Shown: one piece after another, positions 1-8,207 of the stretch
Layout of the letters: each line of letters opens with the position of its first letter
How positions within the stretch are numbered: position 1 is the first letter of the stretch
DNA from: Ruminococcus sp.
GTDB lineage: Bacteria; Bacillota; Clostridia; Oscillospirales; Ruminococcaceae
DNA length: 25,586 nt
Direction: 5' to 3'
Assembly (NCBI RefSeq): GCF_019417665.1
Contig: NZ_DXUU01000042.1
Location: 1-25,586 of the forward strand
Translations under genes and position numbers: made by a program
The notes under the pieces: model-generated
What the model saw: only the letters and a program-made list of their open reading frames with translations
Databases searched by the model: none
What the model was told of the DNA's origin: nothing

Positions 1-1019
1 TTAATGGTTTTGGCCGTATCGGTCGTCTTGCATTCCGTCAGATGTTCGGTGCAGAGGGTTATGAGGTTGTTGCAATCAACGACCTGACAAAGCCTTCTAT
101 GCTGGCTCACCTGCTGAAGTATGATACTGCACAGGGCGGTTATGCAGGCCGTATCGGCGAGAACAAGCACACTGTTACCGCTGATGACGAGGCTGGTACT
201 ATCACTGTTGACGGCAAGACCCTGAAGATCTATGCTATGGCTAACGCAGCAGAGCTGCCGTGGGGCGAGATCGGTGTTGATGTTGTTCTGGAGTGCACAG
301 GCTTCTATACTTCTAAGGCAAAGGCACAGGCTCATATTGATGCTGGTGCAAAGAAGGTTGTTATTTCTGCTCCGGCTGGTAACGATCTGCCGACTATCGT
401 TTACAACGTAAACCACAACACTCTGACTGCTGATGACAAGATCATCTCCGCAGCATCCTGCACCACAAACTGCCTGGCTCCGATGGCAAAGGCACTGAAT
501 GACTATGCTCCGATCCAGAGCGGTATCATGAGCACCATTCATGCTTACACTGGTGACCAGATGATCCTGGACGGTCCGCACAGAAAGGGCGATCTGAGAA
601 GAGCAAGAGCTGGCGCTGCAAACATCGTTCCGAACTCTACTGGTGCTGCTAAGGCAATCGGTCTGGTTATTCCGGAACTGAACGGCAAGCTCATCGGTTC
701 TGCACAGCGTGTACCGGTTCCGACTGGTTCCACCACGATCCTGACTGCTGTTGTAAAGGGCGCAGATGTAACTGTTGACGGCATCAACGCTGCAATGAAG
801 GCTGCTGCTACTGAGTCTTATGGCTACAACGAAGAGCCGATCGTTTCTTCTGACGTTATCGGTATGAAGTATGGCTCTCTGTTCGATGCAACTCAGACCA
901 TGGTTTCCAAGATCGCTGACGATCTGTTCGAAGTACAGGTTGTTTCCTGGTATGACAACGAGAACAGCTACACCAGCCAGATGGTTCGCACCATCAAGTA
1001 TTTCGCAGAGCTGGGCTAA
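1..1019 (+). CDS. gap: Glyceraldehyde-3-phosphate dehydrogenase, 5' end cut by window edge
   Basis: Glycolytic cytosolic enzyme that oxidises glyceraldehyde-3-phosphate to 1,3-bisphosphoglycerate with NAD and phosphate. The reading frame is open from base 3, where it encodes the dinucleotide-binding motif NGFGRIGRLAF, so only about the first half dozen residues are missing. The first internal Met at base 42 is not the start. The catalytic motif SCTTNCLAP, the phosphate-site region (GDLRRARAGAANIVPNSTGAA) and the C-terminal WYDNENSY motif are all present. The stop is at 1017-1019, and a strong intrinsic terminator follows 47 bases later, so this is the last gene of its transcript. Codon use is strongly biased toward a small codon set, as expected for a highly expressed gene. 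Confidence 0.97.
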   Translation, partial: NGFGRIGRLAFRQMFGAEGYEVVAINDLTKPSMLAHLLKYDTAQGGYAGRIGENKHTVTADDEAGTITVDGKTLKIYAMANAAELPWGEIGVDVVLECTGFYTSKAKAQAHIDAGAKKVVISAPAGNDLPTIVYNVNHNTLTADDKIISAASCTTNCLAPMAKALNDYAPIQSGIMSTIHAYTGDQMILDGPHRKGDLRRARAGAANIVPNSTGAAKAIGLVIPELNGKLIGSAQRVPVPTGSTTILTAVVKGADVTVDGINAAMKAAATESYGYNEEPIVSSDVIGMKYGSLFDATQTMVSKIADDLFEVQVVSWYDNENSYTSQMVRTIKYFAELG

Positions 1020-1066
1020 GCGAAATCGGGTTCTCCCAAATGTAACGGACATGCTCCGTAAATAAT

Positions 1067-1102
1067 AAAAAGCGGTATGGCAGATTTGCTGTACCGCTTT
1101 TT
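1067..1102 (+). terminator. Intrinsic terminator of gap
   Basis: A perfect 11-bp stem (AAAAAGCGGTA at 1067-1077 with TACCGCTTTTT at 1092-1102) encloses a 14-base loop and ends in a T run. It sits 47 bases after the GAPDH stop. The A-run on the left arm means it could also work on the minus strand. Confidence 0.9.
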
Positions 1103-1141
1103 GTGTTTCTACTGTTTGATGGTTGGGACTGTTGTGTATCG

Positions 1142-1180
1142 GAAAACGTAGGGGTGGCTAATAGCCGCCCGCAAGTTTTC
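1142..1180. repeat. Palindromic intergenic element (TGTAGGG family member)
   Basis: Outer arms GAAAAC (1142-1147) and GTTTTC (1175-1180) flank an inner stem GGGTGGC (1152-1158) / GCCGCCC (1164-1170) with one G-U pair, preceded by GTAG. The layout (outer stem, GTAG on one side, inner GC-rich stem) matches the elements at 17403 and 18611-18890. It lies just beyond the end of the feo unit on the minus strand but has no T run in that direction. Confidence 0.55.
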
Positions 1181-1190
1181 GTGCTGTTAT

Positions 1191-1331
1191 TTATGGTTTC
1201 TTTTTACTGCAATTCTGACAATTGCCGCAGCAGCCACTGCACGGCTCCGAACGATGTCGGAATATATGCCGTACTGCTATTCCCACTGCCACTGCCAGAA
1301 GTAACAGGATTACGCCGTCTGTCCATGTCAT
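1191..1331 (-). CDS. FeoB-associated Cys-rich membrane protein (46 aa)
   Basis: Short frame read on the minus strand. The ATG at 1331-1329 begins one base after the stop codon of feoB and the TAA is at 1193-1191. The product starts MTWTDGVILLLLAVAVGIAV, a single N-terminal membrane helix (about residues 6-20). A basic stretch follows, then a cysteine cluster CSGCCGNCQNC (residues 31-41) and a lysine tail. One helix, a basic stretch and a CxxCCxxCxxC cluster directly after feoB is the hallmark of the small FeoB-associated Cys-rich family (FeoC-like position). Its role is not firmly known; a part in iron handling or Feo complex stability at the inner membrane face is likely. Translation is probably coupled to feoB. 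Confidence 0.88.
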   Translation of the reverse strand: MTWTDGVILLLLAVAVGIAVRHIFRHRSEPCSGCCGNCQNCSKKKP

Positions 1332-1332
1332 A

Positions 1333-3684
1333 TCACATCACCCCGAATAGCAATCCCACCAGATGTACTATCGAAGCAGCGATCCATGCAATGACGCATT
1401 GCCCGATCACAACGCCTAGCGCCCATTTTCCGCCCAGTTCCCGGCGAATCGAGGCAATTGCCGCAATACATGGCGTATACAATAGGCAGAATATTAGCAG
1501 GCATACCGCTGCCAGAGGAGAAAGCACTGCCAGGAGCGTTTCTGTAGAACCGAACAGCACCGACAGCGTGGAAACGACACTTTCTTTGGCAATAAAACCG
1601 GAGATGAGCGCTGTGGAAATTCGCCAGTCACCGAATCCAAGGGGGTTGAAAATCGGCGCAATGATCCCGGCAACGGACGCCAACAAGCTATCTTGAGAAT
1701 CTGCTACCACATTCAGATGATAGTCAAAGGTCTGCAAGAACCAGATCACGATGGTGGCAAGAAAAATAACTGTAAAGGCACGCTGTAAAAAATCCCGTGC
1801 CTTGTCCCACAGCAGCTGGAGTACATTCTTTGCGCCCGGCATACGATAATTTGGCAGCTCCATGACGAAGGGGACGGCGTTACCCTTGAATAAGGTCCCT
1901 TTCATCAGCGCCGCAGTCAGGATACCCATGAGGATACCGCCGAAATACAGTGCAACCATGACCAGACCGCCGTACTTTGGGAAAAATGCCTTTGTGAAAA
2001 AGGCGTAGATAGGCAGCTTTGCAGAGCAACTCATGAAAGGCGTCAGCAGGATCGTCATTTTCCGGTCACGCTCTGAGGGCAGTGTTCGGGTCGCCATAAC
2101 GCCGGGAACAGTACAGCCGAAACCGATGAGCATGGGCACAATACTTCGCCCAGATAAACCAATTTTACGCAGCAGCTTGTCCATCACAAAGGCAACACGT
2201 GCCATATAACCGCTGTCCTCTAACAGTGACAGGAAGAAAAACAGGGTGACGATGGTGGGCAAAAAGCTCAGCACGCTGCCCACGCCGTTAAATATGCCGT
2301 CAATAACCAAAGAATGAAGCACACTGTTCACATGCCATCCCATCAGGAGGCCGTCCATCCAATCTGTCAGTGCACCGATGCCCCATTCCAGCAGATCGGA
2401 AAGTGCTGCGCCGATGACATTGAACGTCAGGAAGAACACAAGTGCCATAATGACAATAAAGGACGGGATTGCCGTATACTTTCCCGTCAGGATCCGGTCG
2501 ATCTTTGTACTGCGGACGTGTTCCTTGCTCTCCTGTGGCTTGATGACAGTGGCGTCGCAGATGCTCTGGATGAATTTGAAGCGCATATCTGCAATGGCGG
2601 CGGCACGATCCAGACCACGTTCCTCTTCCATCTGGACAATGATATGCTCCAGCAGTTCCTTTTCATTCTGACTCAGCTTCAGCTGTTCCAGGATCAGTGT
2701 GTCACCCTCCACCAGCTTTGCCGCTGCAAACCGGATGGGAATGCCGGTTGTTCTGGCGTGATCCTCAATGAGATGCATAATACCGTGGAGACAGCGGTGA
2801 ACAGCACCGCCGGCATCATCTTCCTTGCAGAAGTCAATGCGCCCTGGATGTTCCTGAAACTGCGCCACGTGGATAGCGTGGTCGATCAGTTCGTCAATCC
2901 CCTCGTTTTTTGCAGCTGAAATAGGCACTACGGGAATACCAAGCCTTGCTTCCATTTCATTGACCAGAATAGAACCGCCGTTTTCTCGTACTTCGTCCAT
3001 CATGTTCAGCGCCAGCACCATGGGAACGTCCAGTTCCATCAGCTGCATGGTCAGGTAGAGATTTCGCTCAATGTTGGTAGCGTCCACAATGTTGATAATA
3101 CCCTTTGGCTTTTCATCCAGTACAAACTGCCGGGTGACAATCTCCTCGCTGGTATAGGGCGACATGGAATAAATGCCAGGCAGATCAGTCACCAGGGTAT
3201 TGACATGTTCTCGTATCTTCCCGTCTTTCCGGTCTACGGTGACACCGGGAAAGTTCCCCACATGCTGATTGGAACCGGTAAGCCGGTTGAACAGTGTTGT
3301 TTTGCCGCAGTTCTGATTTCCGGCGAGGGCAAAGGTCAGGATCGTCCCTTCCGGCAGAGGCATTTCATCTGCTTTTACGTGATATTTGCCGCCCTCGCCC
3401 AGTCCGGGGTGGTCAACCACTTTTTTTCGCACATTGCGGTCACTGGGCATCGCTGCATTGCGGACATCTGCGATGGTGATCTGGGCGGCATCTGCCAGCC
3501 GCAGAGTCAGCTCATAGCTGTGGATCCGCAGCTCCATGGGGTCGCCCATAGGTGCTAACTTCACCATGGTGATCTCGCCGCCTGGAATGATTCCCATATC
3601 CAGGAAATGCTGCCGCAGCGCACCTTCACCGCCTACGGTAAGTACACGCGCCGTTTTTCCGCACTGTAATTCATTTAACGTCAT
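1333..3684 (-). CDS. feoB: Ferrous iron transporter, FeoA-FeoB fusion
   Basis: Fe(II) uptake permease of 783 residues in the cytoplasmic membrane. Residues 1-75 are a FeoA-type SH3-like domain. Residues 115-280 form the GTPase domain, with G1 GNQNCGKTT (122-130), NFPGVTVD as the G2 region, G3 DLPG (167-170) and G4 NMMD (227-230). From about residue 408 come the hydrophobic transport segments, including the gate regions around GFGCTVPGVMATR and MSCSAKLP with their conserved cysteines. FeoA is usually a separate gene; here it is fused in frame, which fixes a 1:1 ratio. The start is ATG at 3684. An extended -10 promoter lies upstream at 3840-3868. The small Cys-rich protein follows immediately. 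I see no clear Fur box, though the promoter region is AT-rich. Confidence 0.96.
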   Translation of the reverse strand: MTLNELQCGKTARVLTVGGEGALRQHFLDMGIIPGGEITMVKLAPMGDPMELRIHSYELTLRLADAAQITIADVRNAAMPSDRNVRKKVVDHPGLGEGGKYHVKADEMPLPEGTILTFALAGNQNCGKTTLFNRLTGSNQHVGNFPGVTVDRKDGKIREHVNTLVTDLPGIYSMSPYTSEEIVTRQFVLDEKPKGIINIVDATNIERNLYLTMQLMELDVPMVLALNMMDEVRENGGSILVNEMEARLGIPVVPISAAKNEGIDELIDHAIHVAQFQEHPGRIDFCKEDDAGGAVHRCLHGIMHLIEDHARTTGIPIRFAAAKLVEGDTLILEQLKLSQNEKELLEHIIVQMEEERGLDRAAAIADMRFKFIQSICDATVIKPQESKEHVRSTKIDRILTGKYTAIPSFIVIMALVFFLTFNVIGAALSDLLEWGIGALTDWMDGLLMGWHVNSVLHSLVIDGIFNGVGSVLSFLPTIVTLFFFLSLLEDSGYMARVAFVMDKLLRKIGLSGRSIVPMLIGFGCTVPGVMATRTLPSERDRKMTILLTPFMSCSAKLPIYAFFTKAFFPKYGGLVMVALYFGGILMGILTAALMKGTLFKGNAVPFVMELPNYRMPGAKNVLQLLWDKARDFLQRAFTVIFLATIVIWFLQTFDYHLNVVADSQDSLLASVAGIIAPIFNPLGFGDWRISTALISGFIAKESVVSTLSVLFGSTETLLAVLSPLAAVCLLIFCLLYTPCIAAIASIRRELGGKWALGVVIGQCVIAWIAASIVHLVGLLFGVM

Positions 3685-3717
3685 ACCATTCTCCCCCTTT
3701 GGATTTTTTCAATGAGG

Positions 3718-3802
3718 AATTAGGAGCTAGGAATGAGAAATGTATGTATCGCCTGCGGCGATGGATTTTGAATGTGGGTACGTTTATAAAACGCACGCCG
3801 CG
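3718..3802. repeat. Degenerate direct repeats and two small palindromes in the feo leader
   Basis: GAGGAATTAG, GAGCTAG and GAATGAGAAATG form a short, degenerate GGAATTAG-like run at about 3713-3740. A 6-bp hairpin (ATCGCC-TGC-GGCGAT, near 3749-3763) and an imperfect GTACGTTT / AAACGCAC dyad (near 3779-3795) follow. They lie in the 5' leader of feoAB. They look like low-level intergenic repeat DNA rather than a recognisable riboswitch. Confidence 0.4.
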
Positions 3803-3839
3803 ATTCCTGACTCCACGTCCAAATTCAAAAACTAACACC

Positions 3840-3868
3840 AGTATAGCACAATTCCCTTTGAAAATCAA
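3840..3868 (-). promoter_or_regulatory. Sigma-A-type promoter of feoAB
   Basis: On the minus strand, TTGATT (3868-3863), a 17-base spacer and TATACT (3845-3840) with an upstream TGC extended -10. Transcription would start near 3833 and leave a leader of about 150 bases before feoB. Confidence 0.75.
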
Positions 3869-3896
3869 CGCATCACGACACATATTTTATGTACAA

Positions 3897-3935
3897 AAAG
3901 CCATATTCCGATTTTTTCAATCGGAATATGGCTTT
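3897..3935 (-). terminator. Intrinsic terminator of mnmA
   Basis: Perfect 17-bp stem (3897-3913 with 3919-3935) and a 5-base loop, just beyond the mnmA stop. On the minus strand it ends in CTTTTTG. It separates mnmA from the feo promoter. Confidence 0.88.
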
Positions 3936-3939
3936 GCCT

Positions 3940-5019
3940 TTATTCTGTGGAAGCGATCCTGCCGCCGCCGATGACGGTGTCTCCATCGTAGAGTACCACT
4001 GCTTGTCCGCAGGTAATGGCACGTTGGGGCGTATCGAATGTCACATGCAGGATACCGTCCTCGGTCTGCCAGGCTGTAGCAGGCTGTGCCGGCTGCCGGT
4101 AGCGAATTTTTGCCTGTACCCGGATGGGTTGGGGCAGGGAATCACAAGAGATGAGATTCACATCGGCTGCTGTCAGCGTCTGGCTGAACAACGCTTCGCT
4201 ACTGCCCAAGGTGACGGTATTTTCTTCCGGACAAATGCGGCAGACATACAGAGGATGTGCCGCAGAGATCCCAAGCCCACGCCGCTGACCGATGGTGTAG
4301 TGGATCACGCCCCGGTGTGTGCCGATGGTTTCTCCAGCGGAGTTCAGAAATTTTCCCGGCTGGGGAATTGTTCCCGTATACCGTTCGATGAAAGCGGCAT
4401 AGTCACCGTCCGGCACAAAACAGATGTCTTGACTGTCAGGCTTGTCGGCGTTGAGAAAACCGTTTTCCTCTGCAATTTCCCGCACCTGCTGCTTGGTCAG
4501 TTCGCCCACGGGGAATTGCGTATGCGCCAGTTGCTCCTGAGTCAGGTTATACAGGACATAGCTCTGATCCTTGCTGTGATCCAGTCCTTTTTTGAGCAGA
4601 TAGCGTTCGGTTGCTTTGTCATAAGCTACTCTTGCATAATGTCCAGTGACAATGGTATCCATCTGCATTTCTTTCATGCGGAGGAACAACTTTTCAAATT
4701 TCAGATACCGGTTGCAGTCAATACAGGGGTTGGGTGTCCATCCACGCTGGTATGCGGAGACGAACCGATCCATGACTTCTTTTTCAAAATTGGCAGTGAA
4801 GTTGAAAACATAATAAGGCATGTGCAGACTGTATGCCACGCTCCGTGCATCCTCTACGTCATCCAAAGAACAGCAGGTTTTTTCCCGCTTGACGCTTGCC
4901 TGATCGTTTTCAAACAGTTTCATAGTCGCACCTACGCAGTCATAGCCCTTTTGCTGCATGAGCAGCGCTGCAACAGAGCTGTCCACGCCGCCGCTCATGG
5001 CAATCAATGCTTTTTTCAT
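3940..5019 (-). CDS. mnmA: tRNA-specific 2-thiouridylase MnmA
   Basis: Makes the 2-thiouridine at the wobble position (U34) of Lys, Glu and Gln tRNAs, using ATP and a persulfide relay. The 359-residue length fits the family. It has the PP-loop SGGVDSS (9-15), the catalytic Cys99 in NPCIDC and the persulfide Cys200 in SQDICFV. Beta-barrel domains follow. An upstream in-frame ATG at 5037 would add MYKEDR, but that codon stretch is itself the ribosome binding site (AAGGAGGATCGT before the ATG at 5019), so 5019 is the start. It is a single-gene unit with its own promoter (5062-5090) and terminator. Confidence 0.96.
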   Translation of the reverse strand: MKKALIAMSGGVDSSVAALLMQQKGYDCVGATMKLFENDQASVKREKTCCSLDDVEDARSVAYSLHMPYYVFNFTANFEKEVMDRFVSAYQRGWTPNPCIDCNRYLKFEKLFLRMKEMQMDTIVTGHYARVAYDKATERYLLKKGLDHSKDQSYVLYNLTQEQLAHTQFPVGELTKQQVREIAEENGFLNADKPDSQDICFVPDGDYAAFIERYTGTIPQPGKFLNSAGETIGTHRGVIHYTIGQRRGLGISAAHPLYVCRICPEENTVTLGSSEALFSQTLTAADVNLISCDSLPQPIRVQAKIRYRQPAQPATAWQTEDGILHVTFDTPQRAITCGQAVVLYDGDTVIGGGRIASTE

Positions 5020-5061
5020 ACGATCCTCCTTGTACAACAGTTATCTTTTATCTCAAATACA

Positions 5062-5090
5062 AGTATAACGAAGTTCGTGCATATTGTCAA
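5062..5090 (-). promoter_or_regulatory. Sigma-A promoter of mnmA
   Basis: Minus strand TTGACA (5090-5085), a 17-base spacer and TATACT (5067-5062). This is close to consensus and about 45 bases upstream of the start codon. Confidence 0.85.
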
Positions 5091-5164
5091 GAGTGTAGTT
5101 GTTTTGCATGTATTTGTTCCAAAGTTATTTCTATGTGATGCAGTGAAAATCTGTGGAAAGCCAC

Positions 5165-5193
5165 TTGACGAATCCGGGAAAAAGTAGTACAAT
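5165..5193 (+). promoter_or_regulatory. Sigma-A promoter of pduL
   Basis: TTGACG (5165-5170), a 17-base spacer and TACAAT (5188-5193), ending 37 bases before the pduL ATG. It diverges from the mnmA promoter about 75 bases away. Confidence 0.82.
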
Positions 5194-5230
5194 AAGAAAA
5201 GTAACATATATATTATTGGAGGTTATTGTC

Positions 5231-5812
5231 ATGTCTGAGAAATTTATCGTAGAAACATCTGCGAGACACGTACATCTGACAGCAGAGGCTTTTGCAGTGC
5301 TGTTCGGTGAGGGAAAGGAACTGACAGTCAAGAAAATGCTGTCCCAGCCGGGTCAGTTTGCAAGCGAAGAGCGTGTGACCATCGTTGGTCCGAAGAAGGA
5401 ACTGCCTAACGTTTCTATCCTTGGTCCGTTTCGCAGCGCAAACCAGGTAGAGCTGTCTGCAACTGATGCACGTTCTATCGGTATTGCTGCTCCCATCCGT
5501 GAATCCGGCGATGTGGCTGGCTCTGGCGCATGTAAGATCGTTGGTCCGGCAGGCGAACTGGAGATCTCTGAGGGCGTGATCGTGGCAAAGCGTCACATTC
5601 ACTTTACGCCTGAGGATGCTGCAAAGTTCGGCGTCAAGGATAAGGATGTTGTCTGGGTAAAGGTAGACACTGACGGCAGAAAGGCAATTCTGGGCGATGT
5701 GGTTTGCCGTGTTTCTCCGAATTATGCAACTGCAATGCATATTGATACTGACGAGTCCAATGCGATCAGTGCACCGCGTGACCTGATGGGCGAGATCGTT
5801 ACAGTAGACTAA
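5231..5812 (+). CDS. pduL: PduL-type phosphate acyltransferase
   Basis: Transfers an acyl group between coenzyme A and phosphate (acetyl- or propionyl-CoA to acyl phosphate), the step before acetate kinase. The 193-residue protein contains two PduL half-domains, each with a metal-binding motif: RHVHL (12-16) and RHIHF (121-125), plus the linking GPFR and GPAGELE stretches. GGAGG at 5218-5222 places the start at ATG 5231; codons further upstream fall in the promoter. No microcompartment shell gene, acetate kinase or aldehyde dehydrogenase is nearby. There is also no long N-terminal encapsulation peptide, so a cytosolic housekeeping phosphotransacetylase role replacing Pta is likely (inference). 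Confidence 0.93.
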   Translation: MSEKFIVETSARHVHLTAEAFAVLFGEGKELTVKKMLSQPGQFASEERVTIVGPKKELPNVSILGPFRSANQVELSATDARSIGIAAPIRESGDVAGSGACKIVGPAGELEISEGVIVAKRHIHFTPEDAAKFGVKDKDVVWVKVDTDGRKAILGDVVCRVSPNYATAMHIDTDESNAISAPRDLMGEIVTVD

Positions 5813-5829
5813 GGGTCTTTGTGAATCAT

Positions 5830-5880
5830 AACGGCGGCTGCTATGGGGTGTATGCAGATGCTCCGGCAGCTGCCGTTTTT
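5830..5880 (+). terminator. Intrinsic terminator of pduL
   Basis: Stem AACGGCGGCTGC (5830-5841) with GCAGCTGCCGTT (5866-5877), 12 bp with one G-U pair, then TTTTT. It ends only 13 bases before the ribosome binding site of the next gene. Confidence 0.82.
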
Positions 5881-5906
5881 CTGTCAAATGAAAGGAGATA
5901 TCAAAT

Positions 5907-8051
5907 ATGAAGCATTGGAAAAAACTTGCAGCATTGCTGCTTGCCGGTGTTATGAGTGCATCGGTATTTACCGGCTGCGGCAGCCAGAACGGCGGCAGCG
6001 GCAGTGCTCAAAAGGAAGAATCCTCCGCAGCAGAGACATCTGCCGAGGATTCTCAGGAAACAGAAGCACCGGAGACAACGGTTGAGACAACCACGGTGCA
6101 TGTCAGCCCTGTGGAAACCGTTTCCTCCACCCTGGGAACAGAGATCACGGATATCAATGCCATTCTCGACCGGAGCAATGAGGATGCCAACAACTATAAG
6201 GCAAAACTCAGCAACTTTATAGAAGAAGGCGATGTGGTACAGTCCTTTACCTTTATTGTGTATGCGGCAGATGGTTCGTCCAATCTGGGGGATTATAAAG
6301 GCGGCTACGGTGTTTCTGTTACCAGCGACTGCGCCAGCGCTACGGATGAGGGTTGGTATCAGGCAGCTGACTTTGAGCAATCTCTGAACAGCTCCTATGC
6401 GGAGTTCACCTGGAATGTTCCCACAGAGATCCAGTCCTACATTGATCCCAATGGGGAAGTACTGTTTGGTCATTGGTGGAGCAATGTGCAGCAGGTGAAA
6501 CTGTCCAGTATTGTTTGTACGTACACCCGTACCAAAGAAGTGCCAGTGGATGGTACCAATTCTGTTAGCCCGGCGGCAACGCTGAACTATAACGATGAAG
6601 CAACTAAAACAGCAAAGGTTTCCCTTTCTGACTTGATCGGTGAGGAAGATACACTCCAGACCGTAACCTTCGATATTAGCAGCAGCGGTTCTCTGGGAAA
6701 ATTCACCGGTGCATTCGGTGTATCCGTGGATGAAAATGCAGACTGTGCCACGGATAAGGGCTGGTATCAAAGTCAGAATGTCTGCGTCTTTACAGATGCG
6801 TCCAGTCTGTCTCTGACCTGGATCGTGCCGGACGATGTGAAAGAAAGCATCGACAATGGCGGCGATATTATGCTGGGCTTCTGGTGGAGCGATCAGGCAA
6901 GCATTACGCTGAACAATGTCAGTGTACGCTACAGCAACAGCACAGGTACAACAACCCAGACAAAGCCGAAAACCGATGCCATAGAAGCTTCTGGCAATGC
7001 AGTGCCGTCTGTCTCCGGGGAAGTGCCCACCAGCGAAGAAGTCAACGCTATGACTTCGGCACAGATCGTAGAAAATATCAAGGTGGGCTGGAATCTGGGT
7101 AATACCCTGGACAGCTATAACACCAATTCCAGCGATACGGAGACCGGCTGGGGCAATCCAAAGACCACAAAGGCGATGTTTGAAGCAGTGCAGGATGCGG
7201 GTTTCAATGCAGTGCGGATTCCTGTGACCTGGGGCGAGCATATGTCTGCCGACGGTACCATTGAAGCGGACTGGATGGCTCGTGTCAAGGAAGTTGTAGA
7301 TTATGCCTATGACTGCGGTCTGTATGTCATTTTGAATGTACACCATGATGATTCTCTTTGGCTCACGCCTACAAACGATAAGCTGGAAAGCGACAAGGTT
7401 GTGCTGACGAATATCTGGAAGCAGATCTGTGCAGAGTTCCAGGACTACGACCACCGCCTGATTTTCGAAGGTATGAACGAACCTCGTGTGGTTGGTTCTG
7501 CGGAAGAGTGGACCGGCGGCACCCAGGAATCCTACAATGTTATCAATCAGCTGTTCCAGGCATTTGTAGACACTGTCCGGGCATCCGGCGGTGCAAATAC
7601 AGACCGTACTGTTATTGTGACAACTTATGCCCAGTCTGTGGAAAAAAATGCCGTCAGCGGATTAAAAGTACCTGATGATGACCATATCATCGTTTCTCTG
7701 CACATTTATGCACCGTGGAAATTCTGTGGTCCGGAGGATGCTCGTGCAGACTGGGGCTCCGATGCAGACAAATCCGAGCTGGATACAACTTTCCAGTACC
7801 TAAACGACACCTTTGTCAGCAAGGGAATTCCAGTGATCATTGACGAGTGCGGTGCGGTCAACAAAAACGAAAACACCTCTGCTCGTGCTGCGTGGTACGG
7901 CTATTATATCAGCGCAGCTAAGAAGCATGGCATCAAGTGTTTCCTTTGGGACAACGGTGAAAAAGCAGATGGCTTTGCGCTTCTTGATCGGAAAAACTGT
8001 ACTTGGTATTATCCAGAGATCATTCAAGCAATCATGAATGCAGCTTCTTGA
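5907..8051 (+). CDS. GH5 endoglucanase lipoprotein with two N-terminal binding modules
   Basis: A 714-residue cell-surface glycoside hydrolase. Residues 1-24 are a lipoprotein signal ending in the lipobox FTGC (Cys24 lipidated). A Ser/Thr/Glu linker runs to about 75. Two homologous beta-rich modules follow at about 97-208 and 233-343, sharing GxYGVSV / GAFGVSV, ATDxGWYQ and GxWWS motifs, which suggests tandem carbohydrate-binding modules of a Ruminococcus type. The GH5 barrel is at about 383-712: GWNLGNTLD (394-402), RIPVTW, HHDD (479-482), acid/base Glu525 in MNEP and nucleophile Glu647 in IIDECG. The GWNLGNT start resembles subfamily GH5_4 (beta-glucanase or xyloglucanase). The ribosome binding site is AGGAG at 5893. 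It has no dockerin, so it is membrane-anchored, not cellulosomal. I see no promoter of its own after the pduL terminator. Confidence 0.92.
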   Translation: MKHWKKLAALLLAGVMSASVFTGCGSQNGGSGSAQKEESSAAETSAEDSQETEAPETTVETTTVHVSPVETVSSTLGTEITDINAILDRSNEDANNYKAKLSNFIEEGDVVQSFTFIVYAADGSSNLGDYKGGYGVSVTSDCASATDEGWYQAADFEQSLNSSYAEFTWNVPTEIQSYIDPNGEVLFGHWWSNVQQVKLSSIVCTYTRTKEVPVDGTNSVSPAATLNYNDEATKTAKVSLSDLIGEEDTLQTVTFDISSSGSLGKFTGAFGVSVDENADCATDKGWYQSQNVCVFTDASSLSLTWIVPDDVKESIDNGGDIMLGFWWSDQASITLNNVSVRYSNSTGTTTQTKPKTDAIEASGNAVPSVSGEVPTSEEVNAMTSAQIVENIKVGWNLGNTLDSYNTNSSDTETGWGNPKTTKAMFEAVQDAGFNAVRIPVTWGEHMSADGTIEADWMARVKEVVDYAYDCGLYVILNVHHDDSLWLTPTNDKLESDKVVLTNIWKQICAEFQDYDHRLIFEGMNEPRVVGSAEEWTGGTQESYNVINQLFQAFVDTVRASGGANTDRTVIVTTYAQSVEKNAVSGLKVPDDDHIIVSLHIYAPWKFCGPEDARADWGSDADKSELDTTFQYLNDTFVSKGIPVIIDECGAVNKNENTSARAAWYGYYISAAKKHGIKCFLWDNGEKADGFALLDRKNCTWYYPEIIQAIMNAAS

Positions 8052-8157
8052 TTTTCGTAAAAATACACAAAAATAATTTTAAACATATGTGAAAAACGTA
8101 GAATTTCGCTAATCGGCAGAAAAATCATGCTGGAAACGTGCAAAATTTCGTAAAGTA

Positions 8158-8166
8158 TGTTATAAT
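8158..8166 (+). promoter_or_regulatory. Extended -10 promoter of the cytidylate-kinase-like gene
   Basis: TGTTATAAT at 8158-8166 is a perfect extended -10 element, 41 bases before the start codon. The -35 position has no good match, as is common for extended -10 promoters. Confidence 0.65.
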
Positions 8167-8207
8167 GGAAGAAAGCAATTTTTGAACTAAGAATGGAGGC
8201 ATTTTAG

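Noticed and set aside
3685..3900. Fur or DtxR box at the feo promoter
   Set aside because: No convincing palindrome of the known type overlaps the promoter, so I do not claim a site.
3889..5187. 432-codon plus-strand frame opposite mnmA
   Set aside because: It is antisense to a clear MnmA with all catalytic motifs, begins inside the terminator hairpin and resembles no family.
5231..5812. Part of a propanediol or ethanolamine microcompartment
   Set aside because: No shell protein, aldehyde dehydrogenase or encapsulation peptide is present.
5901..7454. 517-codon minus-strand frame opposite the GH5 gene
   Set aside because: Cys/Ile/His-rich shadow of the GH5 coding frame, with no ribosome site or domain.
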